A DNA stretch of 64,000 nucleotides, taken from the NCBI RefSeq assembly GCF_036884655.1, contig NC_088345.1, forward strand, positions 27,631,501-27,695,500. Reading direction: 5' to 3'. The DNA is from Musa acuminata AAA Group. Its lineage: Eukaryota; Streptophyta; Magnoliopsida; Zingiberales; Musaceae. The notes beneath the pieces were generated by a model. It was not told the DNA's origin. It did no database searches and was given only the letters and a program-made list of their open reading frames with translations. Below, piece by piece: positions 21,154 through 30,934 of this stretch (the stretch's first letter is position 1; each line of letters starts with the position of its first letter). Position numbers and translations under genes: made by a program.

Positions 21154-22435
21154 TGTTGAATCTCGGATTTTGATGATATAATCAATTGGTGGGTTAATTG
21201 ATCTAATCCATATTATTGAGTTAAGTGTGCAGGATTAACTACGATAACCAGAAAACATAAAGCAAGGATACCGGAGTCGAGCTCGATGGACGTTTAAGAG
21301 ACCGAAGAATCATCAGAGATGCTGCCGGAACCATCCGAGAAGAAATCGGGAACGTGTCGGAAGTTCACCGAAGAAATCGTCGGAGGCTCGCGGAGATCAC
21401 CGAGAAGGCTCGGCTACTCGTTAAAAGTCATCACAAAGATTGGGAGCATGCAGGGAGTCCGTCGGAAGAAGTTCGTCGGAAAGCTCGCCGGAACAAGACT
21501 CGACGTTCGCGGTTGAAAATTTGCTTAGGATGTGTTTTGGTTATGTAGTCCACTTGTAATTAGAATTAGGATTAAGAGATAATCCTATATCCTGGTTAGG
21601 GGCCAACTGGGCCCAAAGTCAGAGTTGGTTTAGGCTAAAAATTAAGCTAAACCAGCGAACTAGAGAGCCAAGATTGAAGCCCAACTAGTGACTGAAAACA
21701 CTGTAGTTGGGCTGAAATCACTGTAGGCGGTGGCACCGCCTAGTTTGGCGGTGGAACCGCCCAGCACCCGAGTGCTGGGCGGTGACACCTCCTTGGCTGG
21801 GCGGTTGCACCGCCCAGCACCCGAGCGCTGGGCGGTGGCACCGCCTGGTTGGGCGGTGGCACCTCCAGCACCGGAAACCCTAAGAAAATTCAAATTTTGA
21901 AACCCAAAATTTGAATCCTCTTGAGGCCTATAAATACCCCTCAAATCTCAGCTGAGGTTACAACTTTTGAGAAGCATTTTGATTGAGAGAAAAGTCTTAG
22001 AAAGTCTTAGAAGTCTTGTTTTCAATTTGCTAGAGAGTTCTCCTCCTTCTTTCTTATTGAAAATTTGTAAGAGGTTGAGCTGCTTGTAAAAGGTTGTAAG
22101 AGGGGTGTTTACCCTTCCATTTCAAGAGACTTGCTAGTGGAAGGTGGGAGCCTCATCGAAGAGGGGCCTCGCAAGTGGAGTAGGTCATTTGACTGAACCA
22201 CTCTAAAAATCGGCGTAATCTCTGGTTTGCTTTTTATTGTTGTCATTTACATTACTGCAAATCTTCTTACTGCTTTAGTTTGTATTACTTTTGCTGCGCA
22301 ACTTTAAGAATACGCCTTCAAGTTAAATTTCTCAAGTTTCGTTCTTAACGTACGAAAGATTTTGATTAAAATCGAAGTTTTAATCCGCTGCACTAATTCA
22401 CCCCCCCCCCTCTTAGTGCCGCTCCGATCCTAACA
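21154..22435 (+). repeat. C0 3' LTR (full length, 1282 bp)
   Basis: TGTTGAATCTCGGATTTTGA...CCGATCCTAACA. It gives the complete LTR for comparison with the truncated left copy. TATA box at 21929-21936, palindrome block about 21724-21864, ten-C run at 22401-22410. Confidence 0.95.
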
Positions 22436-23476
22436 GTCTCCGAAGGTGACATATCCTTCGTCTAGGCTAGTGAGCTTAGAGAATTGAGATGGATCTTCAG
22501 TCATATGCTTTGAGCATCCATTATCCAGATACCATCTCTTGCTCCTAGCTTGTGATAGTATACATTTCTACAAAAGATGATGATTTTTAGGTACCCATTT
22601 GACCTTGGGTGCCTCAAAAATCAATCGGCTTAACTTATCATTTTGCATGGAGTTCTTTACGGTTCCTTTAGGAACCCAAATCAATTTGGGTGGGCTACAC
22701 TTCTTAAATGGATAATGATAAGCTACATATCCAAGTTTGCAACAAAAGTTACATTTGTTTTGGGGTGAAATATGCAAGATAGGGCCTTTAACAAAGGTGG
22801 TTGGATATTGATGAGAGCTACTCACAAATCCAATTCCACTTCTTTTATAAACATGACCCTTATTGGCAAGGATCATGTTAAAAAACTTGATACAAACCTC
22901 AAATTTTTCTAATGCTTCTTTGAGTAGCAAGTTTTCCTTTCTAAGTGTTTCTACTTCATGGCATTTCGTATATGGAGCTAAACTATCATTATGCTCAACT
23001 TTTAATCTATCGAAATTACTAGCAAGAGAAGCATACTCTTTTTTTAACTATGTATATTTTTTACTAATCAATTTACATTAATCAAATAAATCATGAAAAG
23101 CATTTAATAGTTTATCAAAGGATAAATTTGCATCAAATGAACTACTCACCTCATCTCTAATGCCCATTAGTATATAGTGAGCAACTTGCTCGGTATTGGT
23201 AGGCTCCTCTTCTTCAGATTCACTTGAGTCATCCCATGTTGCTTTGAGAGCCTTCTTCTTTGGTGTCCTCTTCTTGGCTTTGGGGCATTCGCTCTTGTAA
23301 TGTCCCGACTTCTTACATTCGTAGCATATTACTTAATCTTTCTTGAGTTCAAATTTATTTTTAGTGTCATTTTTAAATTTATTCTTTTTTATGAATTTTT
23401 TGAATTTCCTTATTAAGAGTGCCAAGTCTTCATCAAGGTTCTTATCACTTGAGTTTTCTTTCAAGTGATCTTCTTG
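22436..23476 (-). pseudogene. C1 gag C-terminal part and protease start
   Basis: Read leftward from 23476: the first zinc knuckle (CYEC...C form, about 23290-23335, intact), an acidic and coiled-coil-prone region broken by stops, then the 120-codon open block 22568-22930 with a second knuckle that has lost its His and last Cys (CNFCCKLGYVAYHYP). This block ends VPKNHHLL and UAG (22568-22570). The frame then reopens through WYLDNGCSKHMTED, where the catalytic DSG has become DNG. The 78 bases 22436-22513 repeat at 14113-14190. Confidence 0.88.
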
Positions 23477-23481
23477 GGTTC

Positions 23482-23919
23482 TGTTAGGACTCTCGCTAGG
23501 AGAGTCCTAATTGAGAGGGACATTCATGTAAAACTGTTAGGACTTTAGCTACGAGAGTCCTAATTGAGAGGGACATTCTGTTAGGACTCTAGTTAGGAGA
23601 GTCCTAATTGAGAGGGACATTCATGTAGGAGGTTTTTTCTTAGAGAAGAATTATGAGTTGTAAGGGAATAGGAGTCTTGAGTAGGAGTCCTATTAGGAGT
23701 TGGTTAGAAGTAAGAGTCTTAAGTAGGAGTCCTATTATGAGTTAGGGTTTAGAAGCCCTATAAATAGCCATGTATTCCTCCTCTTTTCTCAAGCAATAGA
23801 TGAATCTTTTCTGCAGCCTTTGAGCAGCAACTTGGAGGGAGGAACCCCTATAGAGTTCCAAGGAAGCCGATCCTCTAAAGAGATCAACCCCAAGTTTAGA
23901 ATCTGCAAGGGTTCTAACA
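23482..23919 (+). repeat. G3 5' LTR
   Basis: The 5' end is a triple tandem of a 44-53-bp unit (TGTTAGGACTYT...AGAGTCCTAATTGAG.GGGACATTC), starting at 23482, 23535 and 23579. TATA box tataaata is at 23759-23766. The 3' part has 'gagttccaaggaagccgatcc'. Primer site tggtatcagagc is at 23922-23933. Confidence 0.9.
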
Positions 23920-23933
23920 CCTGGTATCAGAGC

Positions 23934-25192
23934 AGCGTTCTTGGCATCTCGCTGCCCTTCCACAGCCATCCATCAACCCTCCACAACCGTCCAAAGCAAT
24001 TCCCACAATTGCTTAAAAGATCATCACTGAATTCCGCCATCATCTCCACCACCACGGATCATCCTTTGATCTCCCCGTGAATTGCAACAGGTTCTGGTTT
24101 CCTATCTTACTGCTGCTGCAATTTAGTTATCTTTATTCGAAAATCCAAAAAAAAAAAAAAATTTGTTCCTATATTGCTGCATAAACTTTTCGTCACAAAG
24201 TTTTCATCTCTACGACGAAAGATACATTGCAGAATTCCAGCCGCATAGCACCATCTGTTCGATCTTGCTACTGTGCTTTTTCTATCCAAATTTCTACGAA
24301 ATTTTTATGACATCTTTGACACTTCCTAACAGTGGATTTTCCTTTGGTTTCATCAAAAAATTCTCAATATAAACTACTGATCTTTTATGTCCAATCTACT
24401 GCACTTAAATTGCAGAATTCAAGCCGCATAGCACCATCTGTTTGATCTTGGTACGGTGTTTTTTCTATCCAAATTTCTTCGAAATTTTTATGACATCTTT
24501 GACACTTCCTAACAGTGGATTTCCCTTTTGTTTCATCGAAAAATTCTTAATATAAACTACTGATCTTTTATGTCCAATCTGCTGCACTTGAAAATCTATG
24601 CTGCAAAAAATTTCAGCTGCATATCGTTGCCTTAACCCATCTATTTGCAATCTTTTTTGAATGAAATTTCTTATACACTTCATAGATTATCTTGGCTTCC
24701 ATCTAAGATTGATCTATTAAGAAATTCATCTCTAAAAACGATTTTATGTTGCTGCAAATTTTCATCGTAACCCGCTGAAATTTTTCGACGACAATTCTAC
24801 AATTGCAACTTGCACCAATTTCCTTCCTGTTATACTGCCGAAATTTTCTTGATTAAATTAGATATCCTTGCTGTCATATAAACTGTGATTTTGCTATCAA
24901 TTCCCTCCTCAATTCTCTTAAGTTTTTGGTGGAAATTACATCGAGAAACCGTTGTTTCTTCGACGACAATTCTACTCTTATAAGACAGCACATATTTGCT
25001 GCAACTTCTACGGATTTCTGTCAAACCTTTGCTACCATCTACCACAGATCCAAAACTTTCATCCACAACCTTAAAACTCTGCCAAACCACACCCTCAAAC
25101 TGTACCCAAAACAGCCACAAAACAAGCCTAAACCGCAGCCTACATCCACCAATCCACCAACCCTTTCAACCATCACTTCTCTCAACCTATAC
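23934..25192 (+). other. G3 leader, non-coding
   Basis: About 1.26 kb between primer site and gag. It contains an internal near-repeat: 'cattgcagaattccagccgcatagcaccatctg' (about 24227) recurs at about 24410, and 'gaaatttttatgacatctttgacacttcc' at about 24298 and 24481. The copies are about 183 bp apart. G2 has the same leader (34990-36110) with a single copy. No gene seen; the open frame from 24926 enters gag but only the part from 25193 or 25238 is family-like. Confidence 0.6.
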
Positions 25193-26521
25193 ATGCCTTT
25201 AACCCAACAACAAAAGAGAGATTTGGGGGCATATACTATGGCATCTAAGGAGGCAATCAATGCTAAATTCGAAGCCTTGGAGGTGCGAATGGAGGATAAG
25301 ATTTGGATGCTCTTTACCGAACTCAGATTGGGCCGACCACTAAGCCCGAAGAAATCAAATCAAGGAGAGAGCTTTGCCCAATCACACCAAGCCCGAATAG
25401 ATGACTTCCAAGGGAGGGGAGGCTATATGACTGACCCTAACTATCCATGCATGCGAGTGAACTTCCCTAGATGGGAAGAAGGAGACCCGATTGGTTGGAT
25501 CTCGCGCGTGGAGCGATATTTTCGGTACCACAAAACCGTGGATGTATCTATGGTGAAAATTGCAGCTATATATCTTGAAGGGGATGCTATACAGTGGTTT
25601 GACTGGTTTGAACATACTTATGGAGTCCTTTCATGGCGACAATTTAAAGAAGGACTGCTGATTCGCTTCAGACCAACCGATTACGAGAATATTGACGAAC
25701 AACTAGCAAAGATCCGACAAACCTCCACCATTCAGGAGTTCCAAACCAGGTTTGAAAGGTTATCCAATCAAACTCGTGATTGGTCTCAAAAACAGCTATT
25801 GAGGACCTTCATTGAGGGCTTGAAGCCGGAGATCCGAGGAGAAGTTAAAACGCGACAACCGTATACACTTATGGCAGCCATCTCTTTCGCACGACATCAA
25901 GAGGAGCAATTGAACCATGAAGCTCGGAGGACTAGGGTCACTCCTCAACCAGTAATATTGAAGCCCTCAGCCCACCCTACTATCGACCAAGTCCCTACAC
26001 CAAAGAGGTCAATAAGAGAAGAGCTTCGGGAGCGATATGCGAAGGGGTTATGTTGGCATTGTGACGAGCCGTGGAGCCGTGAGGATCGCTGTAGTAAAGG
26101 GAGACTTCTTATGATTGAACCAATAGAAGAAGATGTCATTGAACATCCAGAAGAGAGCCTTGAACATGAAGAAGAAGATGCAGAAGAAGACCCACAACCG
26201 ACTGAAGTTACGGTACATGCACTAGCCGGCTACTCAAACCCGCAAACGATGAAAGTTGGAGGCCTTCTCAAACAACAACCGATCTCTGTTCTCGTCAACA
26301 CGGGCAGGTCTAATAACTTTCTAAATAGTAAGGTTACTATCCAGATGGCCTTACCTATTGAGAATTGCAGCAGGTTTAATGTTAAGGTCGTCGACGGATG
26401 GATTTTGAATTGTCATCGTAGGCGCCAGCAGGAGAAACTATTGCTGCAGGACCAAGAGATAATTACATATTTCTTCCTTCTCCCTCTTAATGATCATGAG
26501 GCCATGCTCATAATTAAATGA
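25193..26521 (+). pseudogene. gag: G3 gag and protease start
   Basis: An open frame of about 443 codons from Met 25193 (MPLTQQQKRDLGAYTMASKE; a second Met at 25238 is an equal candidate). The gag core is VNFPRWEEGDPIGWISRVER (about 25450-25510), then WRQFKEGLLIRFRPTDYEN and FQTRFERLSNQTRDWSQ. A zinc finger of CX2CX7HXC type follows (GLCWHCDEPWSREDRC, about 26051), in which the His has become Asp. The protease motif around 26297 reads NTGR where the family has DTGS, so the catalytic Asp is lost. The frame ends TGA at 26519-26521, and pol continues in another frame. Gag may still be translated; the protease cannot be active. Confidence 0.8.
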
Positions 26522-27934
26522 TTGATGACATTATGTGATATTTCTTGGAATTTTATGCAACTAATTATGAAATTTTACAGTAAGGAGAAACAGGTGATAC
26601 TGAAAGGGAAACGTGAGGGCGACATAACGACGATTTGCACACAACAAATGAAGAAGGTTTTGCATAAAGCATGCAGCGGCCTTTTGGTACAACTTGAGCA
26701 GCAAACTAAGGGAGAGCCAACAAAATTTGAAGATCTAAATCTACTTCCTTTGCTTGCTGAAATTTCAGATATATTTGACGAACCGTGCAACCTACCTCTT
26801 ACCCGTTGGCATGATCATTGTATAACGATTCTTCAAGGCAAATCTGCAGCAAATGCTCAGCCATATCAGTATCCACATCTCCAGAAGGATAAAATAGAAA
26901 GGATTGTAAAAGAGATGCTCAAAATAGGAGTTATTCGGCCATGTTGCAGCCCTTACTTTTCACTGGTGCTCCTCATACGAAAGAAGGATAGAATATGGCG
27001 ATTATGTGTTGATTACCGAGCTCTCAATGGCATAACCATTAAGGATAAATACCCTATTCCAGTAGTAGATGAGTTGCTAAGGGAGCACAAATCTTCACAA
27101 AGCTGGACCTTCGATCCGGGTATCATCAAATACAAGTATGCGAAGAAGACATATCGAAAACCATCTTTTGAACACACAACAACCACTATGAATTTTTGCT
27201 TTCTTCAAAAGAAGGTGGAATATCTTGGGCATATCATATCAAAGAAAGGTGTGGCAGTAGACCCCTTCAAAATTGGAGCAATGCAAAACTGGCTGACCCC
27301 GAGGAACATAAAATTGCTACATGGCTTTCTGGGTTTAATAGGCTACTAATGTAAGTTCGTGAAAAACTATGGAGAGATTAGTGCACCAGTTACTTCCTTA
27401 CTGAAAAAAGATGTCTTCCAATGGTCTGACAGAGCCTCCGCTGCCTTCGACAAACTTAAGGCAGCCATGACGACGACGCCAGTGCTAACACTACCAGATT
27501 TCAACCGACCCTTCATTATTGAGGCTGACACATCTGGAGTCAGAATTGGAGTCTTTCTCATGCAAGGTGGTCGACCACTCGCATACACTAGCAAGGCATT
27601 ATCTCCCTTCTATCAAAATAACTCAACATATGATAAGGAGATGCTCGCTATTGTGCGCACAGCAACGCAGTGGAGACCCTACTTGATTGGTCGACGATTT
27701 CAAATTAAAACCGACCATAAAAGCCTCAAGTACTTTTTGGAGCAAAAGATATCATCCCCTGAGCAGCAAAAATGGGTAACAAAACTTCTTCGATTTGATT
27801 TTGAAATAAGTTACAAAAATGGGAAAGAGAATGTTCTTGCAGATGCGCTTTCGCAACTACCCGAGCAAGCTGAAGTTTTGGCCATTTCACTTCCGACCAG
27901 CGACTTCCTTGAGGATATTAAGATGGAATGGTAG
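26522..27934 (+). pseudogene. G3 RT and RNase H with the RT catalytic centre deleted
   Basis: The frame 26522-27349 starts in the RT N-terminal region (CVDYRALNGITIKDKYPIP at about 27006). Near 27080-27110 a frameshift precedes the [14 protein letters not shown] block, which is read out of frame. Near 27196 the sequence jumps from the NHYEFLL block to EYLGHIISKKGVAVDP, so the stretch with the YxDD catalytic motif is absent. After a stop (27347-27349), 27359-27934 is a good RNase H (IIEADTSGVRIGVFL, YDKEMLAIV, FQIKTDHKSLKYFLEQ) ending DIKMEW and UAG. G2 shares the jump and this UAG. Confidence 0.88.
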
Positions 27935-28350
27935 GAAGATTCAGAGACTAGTAAGATTATAAAAAAATTGGAGGAAGCACCAAGCTCTGTAGCTCATTAC
28001 AATTGGGACTCAAAAGAATTACACTATAAGAGTACTAAATTGAAAAGGAGTATGGCATATCACTCATAAACCGACGGCCAGACAGAAGTTGTAAATAGGT
28101 GCTTGGAGATAGCCCAAAGCTACCTACCAAATATGACTACCCAAGGAGGACTTCAGACTCAACCAAGTGCCATTATTGATCGACAGATTATGACTCGACG
28201 ACGATGATCCACTATTGAATTGCTAATACAGTGGGCAAACCTACTAACAGAAGATGCCACTTTGGAGAACTATGATGACTTGAAAATCAAATTCCCAAAA
28301 TTCTTGAATCGTCAGCCTCGAGGACAAGGCTGATTTGAAGAGGGCGGGTT
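27935..28350 (+). pseudogene. G3 integrase fragments and pol tail
   Basis: After the UAG the sequence continues with a linker ([18 protein letters not shown]). It then jumps to the end of the integrase core ([11 protein letters not shown], then TDGQTEVVNRCLE, the region of the catalytic Glu) and jumps again to a chromodomain-like tail (IELLIQWANLLTEDAT, then KIKFPKFLNRQPRGQG). The zinc region and the two core aspartates are absent. G2 has the same two joins. A purine tract gaagagggcggg (28338-28349) leads into the 3' LTR. Confidence 0.82.
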
Positions 28351-28832
28351 TGTTAGGACTCTAGCTAGGAGAGTCCTAATTGAGAGGGACATTCATGTAA
28401 AACTGTTAGGACTTTAGCTATGAGAGTCCTAATTGAGTGGGACATTCTGTTATGACTCTAGCTAGGAGAGTCCTAATTGAGAGGGACATTCTGTTAGGAC
28501 TCTAGTCAGGAGAGTCCTAATTTAGAGGGACATTCATGTATGAGGTTTTTTCTTAGAGAAGAATTAGGAGTTGTAAGGGAATAGGAGTCTTGAGTAGGAG
28601 TCCTATTACGAGCTGGTTAGAAGTAAGAGTCTTAAGTAGGAGTCCTATTAGGAGTTAGGGTTTAGAAGCCCTATAAATAGCCATGTATTCCTCCTCATTT
28701 CTCTAGCAATAGATGAATCTTTTCTGCAGCCTTTGAGCAGCAACTTGGAGGGAGGAACCCCTATAGAGTTCCAAGGAAGCCGATCCCCTATCGAGATCAA
28801 CCCCAAGTTTAGAATCTGCAAGGGTTCTAACA
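28351..28832 (+). repeat. G3 3' LTR
   Basis: 482 bp. Its 5' end has four copies of the terminal hairpin unit (28351, 28404, 28448, 28492) where the 5' LTR has three. TATA box is at 28672-28679. It ends gggttctaaca. Confidence 0.92.
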
Positions 28833-28837
28833 GGTTC

Positions 28838-29561
28838 TTAGTACCATATCCTTCCTATTCTTTGGAAGGGTGTCCTCAAGCTCTTCATGAGCTTTACAAG
28901 CCATCTCATAGGTCATTAGTGACCCAATTAGCTCTTCAAGAGGAAAGTTATTTAAATCTTTGGCCTCTTGAATGGCCGTGACTTTAGAGTCCCAACTATT
29001 TAGAAGGGATCTTAAAACTTTATTAACGAGTTCAAAATCCAAGAAACCTTTACCAAGTCCTTTTTAGACCATTGACGACATCCGTAAATCAAGTGTACAT
29101 GTCTCCAATTGTCTCACTCGGTTTCATCCGAAATAATTTATAAGTGTGCACTAAAAGATTAATTTTTGACTCCTTCACTCTACTAGTACCTTCATGAATC
29201 ACTTTGAATGTGTGCCAAATATCAAAAGTCGTTTCACAAATCGATACTCGATTAAACTCATTTTTATCTAATGCACAAAACAAGGCATTCATAGCCTTGG
29301 CATTTAAAGTGAAAGTCTTCTTCTCCAACTCATTCCAATCATTCATTGGAAGAAAAGACTTTTGAAAACCGTTTTCCATAACGTTCCAAAGCTCAAAATC
29401 TATTGAAATTAGGAAGATCCTCATTCTAGTTTTCCAATATGTGTAATATGTCCTATTGAACATGAGCGGACGTGTAATTGAATGACCCTCTTGGTTGCTG
29501 GTAAATGTCATCTCTATTAGGTTTTAAACCAAACGAGAGTGAATCTTGCTCTGATACCAAT
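28838..29561 (-). pseudogene. C1 gag N-terminal part and primer site
   Basis: The minus frame from 29511 starts MTFTSNQEGHSITRPLMFNR and matches C0 gag residues 1-141 closely (YTYWKTRMRIFLISIDFEL, CALDKNEFNRVSICETTFD). A break near 29089 is followed by 28827-29042 (VLRSLLNSWDSKVTAIQEAK). The primer site is gctctgatacca on the plus strand, 29548-29559, complementary in the usual way to tRNA-iMet. The gag is interrupted on its left by G3. Confidence 0.9.
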
Positions 29562-30496
29562 TGTTAGGATCAAGAGTGACACTAAGAGGGGGGGGGGGGG
29601 GGGGGGGGGTGAATTAGTGTAGCAGAAAACTTTCGCGATTTCAAAAGTCTACGTTTCGATTAAAATCGATTCCGACGAAAATCGTTTCGTAAGGAGTTTA
29701 ACTTGAAAGCATATGTGAGTATAGAGAAGGCAGTAAGAAGGTAATGTAGCTTGCAGTAATGAAACTTACACAAATTGAAAAGCAAACAAGAATTTAGAGT
29801 GGTTCGGTCTTTATAACCTACATCCACTTTCGGATTCCTCCTCCATCGAGGTCACCGGTGTCCACTAAAGGCCTTCCTTCAATAAGCGAAGACCAACCAC
29901 CTCTTACAGCGCTTTCTTCTTTTCATGGGTTTAGGAGAGAACCCTTACAAGTCTCACACCTCTCTTGAATGATCTCAAAACTTAGAAAGGGAGGAGGAGA
30001 ACTCTAGCACTTGTTTACAACACTTTTATACCCCAACAACTCAAGATTATCTCAATGCTTTTCGTGCTCATTCATGCAGAAAAGAGTGGGGTTTTTATAA
30101 GCCCCAATGGCTTCAAAATGGAGCCAAAAAGTGTCTAATCTTGAATTTTCGGGGTTCTGGCAGTACCACCGCTTGACAGCTAACACTGGGCGGTACCACC
30201 GCCTAACAGAGCTCGGAGACCAAGCTCTGGCAGTACCACCGCCTGATAGGGGTAGTACCACCACTGGCAGCAATAACTGCCAGCGGCACCACCACCTGAT
30301 AGGGGTAGTACCACCGCTGGCAGCAATAACTGTCAGCGGCACCACCGCCCAGTCTGGGTAGTACCACTGCCCAGAAATCCTGGGGGGCATAGCTTTCCAA
30401 GTAGTGCCACCGCAAGCTAGGAATTCAAGGGCTGGATTGGGTGCTCAATTCGGCCCAATTCAGCCCTGTTAAGGGCCTACTTGGCCCCTAACTAAG
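29562..30496 (-). repeat. C1 5' LTR, first part
   Basis: On the plus strand it starts TGTTAGGATCAAGAGTGACAC and a poly-G run of 22 (29588-29609). It continues through the palindrome block (about 30160-30380, with ccaccgcctgatagggg and cagcggcaccaccgcc units) to 'ctaactaag', where G2 is inserted. The LTR resumes at 39682. Confidence 0.9.
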
Positions 30497-30727
30497 TGTT
30501 AGGACTCTAGCTAGGAGAGTCCTAATTGAGAAGGACATTCATGTAAAACCTACCTAAGCCGACCCCTATTAAAGAGGTGAAGTGGCCGGCTAGAGTTAGG
30601 AGGTTATTTCTTAGAGAAGAATAAGGAGTTGTAAAGGAATAGGAGTCTTAAGTAGGAGTCCTATTAGGAGTTGGTTAGAAGTAGGAGTCTTGAGTAGGAG
30701 TCCTATTAGGAGTTGGTTAGAAGTAGG
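30497..30727 (+). repeat. G2 5' LTR, first part
   Basis: It starts TGTTAGGACTCTAGCTAGGA with a single terminal hairpin unit, unlike the three and four of G3. It then has repeats of a 42-bp unit (taggagtcttgagtaggagt, then cctattaggagttggttaga). Cut by S1 at 30727/30728. Confidence 0.9.
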
Positions 30728-30934
30728 TGTAATATCCCTCACTTTTGAAAATTATTAATAAAGATTTATTTATAAATCAGAGAACCTATATGTAAATATG
30801 GAAATTTCAAGGACTAAACTGTTAAGTTGTAAAAAGAAGAAAATAAAGAAAACTGAAAATTTTGGTTTTATCCCACCGCCTCCCATGCTCTCTCTATTTC
30901 TTCGAGAAACAGAGAGAAGCGGTGGGGCATGGGG

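Larger units (their letters stand above)
14192..22435 (+). mobile_element. C0: nearly intact Ty1/copia element (SIRE/Maximus-like)
   Basis: The youngest element in the window: an 8.2-kb unit with intact gag and pol frames, primer site, two purine tracts and LTRs that differ at only about six positions over 1233 bp by eye, all transitions. The 3' end (CCGATCCTAACA) is complete. The 5' LTR lacks the first 49 bases present in the 3' LTR (TGTTGAATCTC... at 21154) and starts inside it at 14192. It is flanked by a 78-bp instead of a 5-bp duplication. It sits antisense to C1, in the C1 protease region. No env-like ORF follows pol. Confidence 0.95.
23482..28832 (+). mobile_element. G3: non-autonomous gypsy element, family B
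   Basis: TGTTAGGACTCTCG...gggttctaaca with perfect TSD 'ggttc' (23477-23481, 28833-28837). LTRs are 23482-23919 and 28351-28832. It keeps a leader, an almost open gag and protease, and RT and RNase H pieces, but lacks the RT centre with the YxDD motif and the two aspartates of the integrase core. The same losses are in G2. It inserted in the gag of C1. Confidence 0.92.

Noticed and set aside
29548..29559. tRNA-like sequence at primer sites
   Set aside because: Only the 12-base complement to tRNA-iMet is present, so these are primer binding sites and not tRNA genes.
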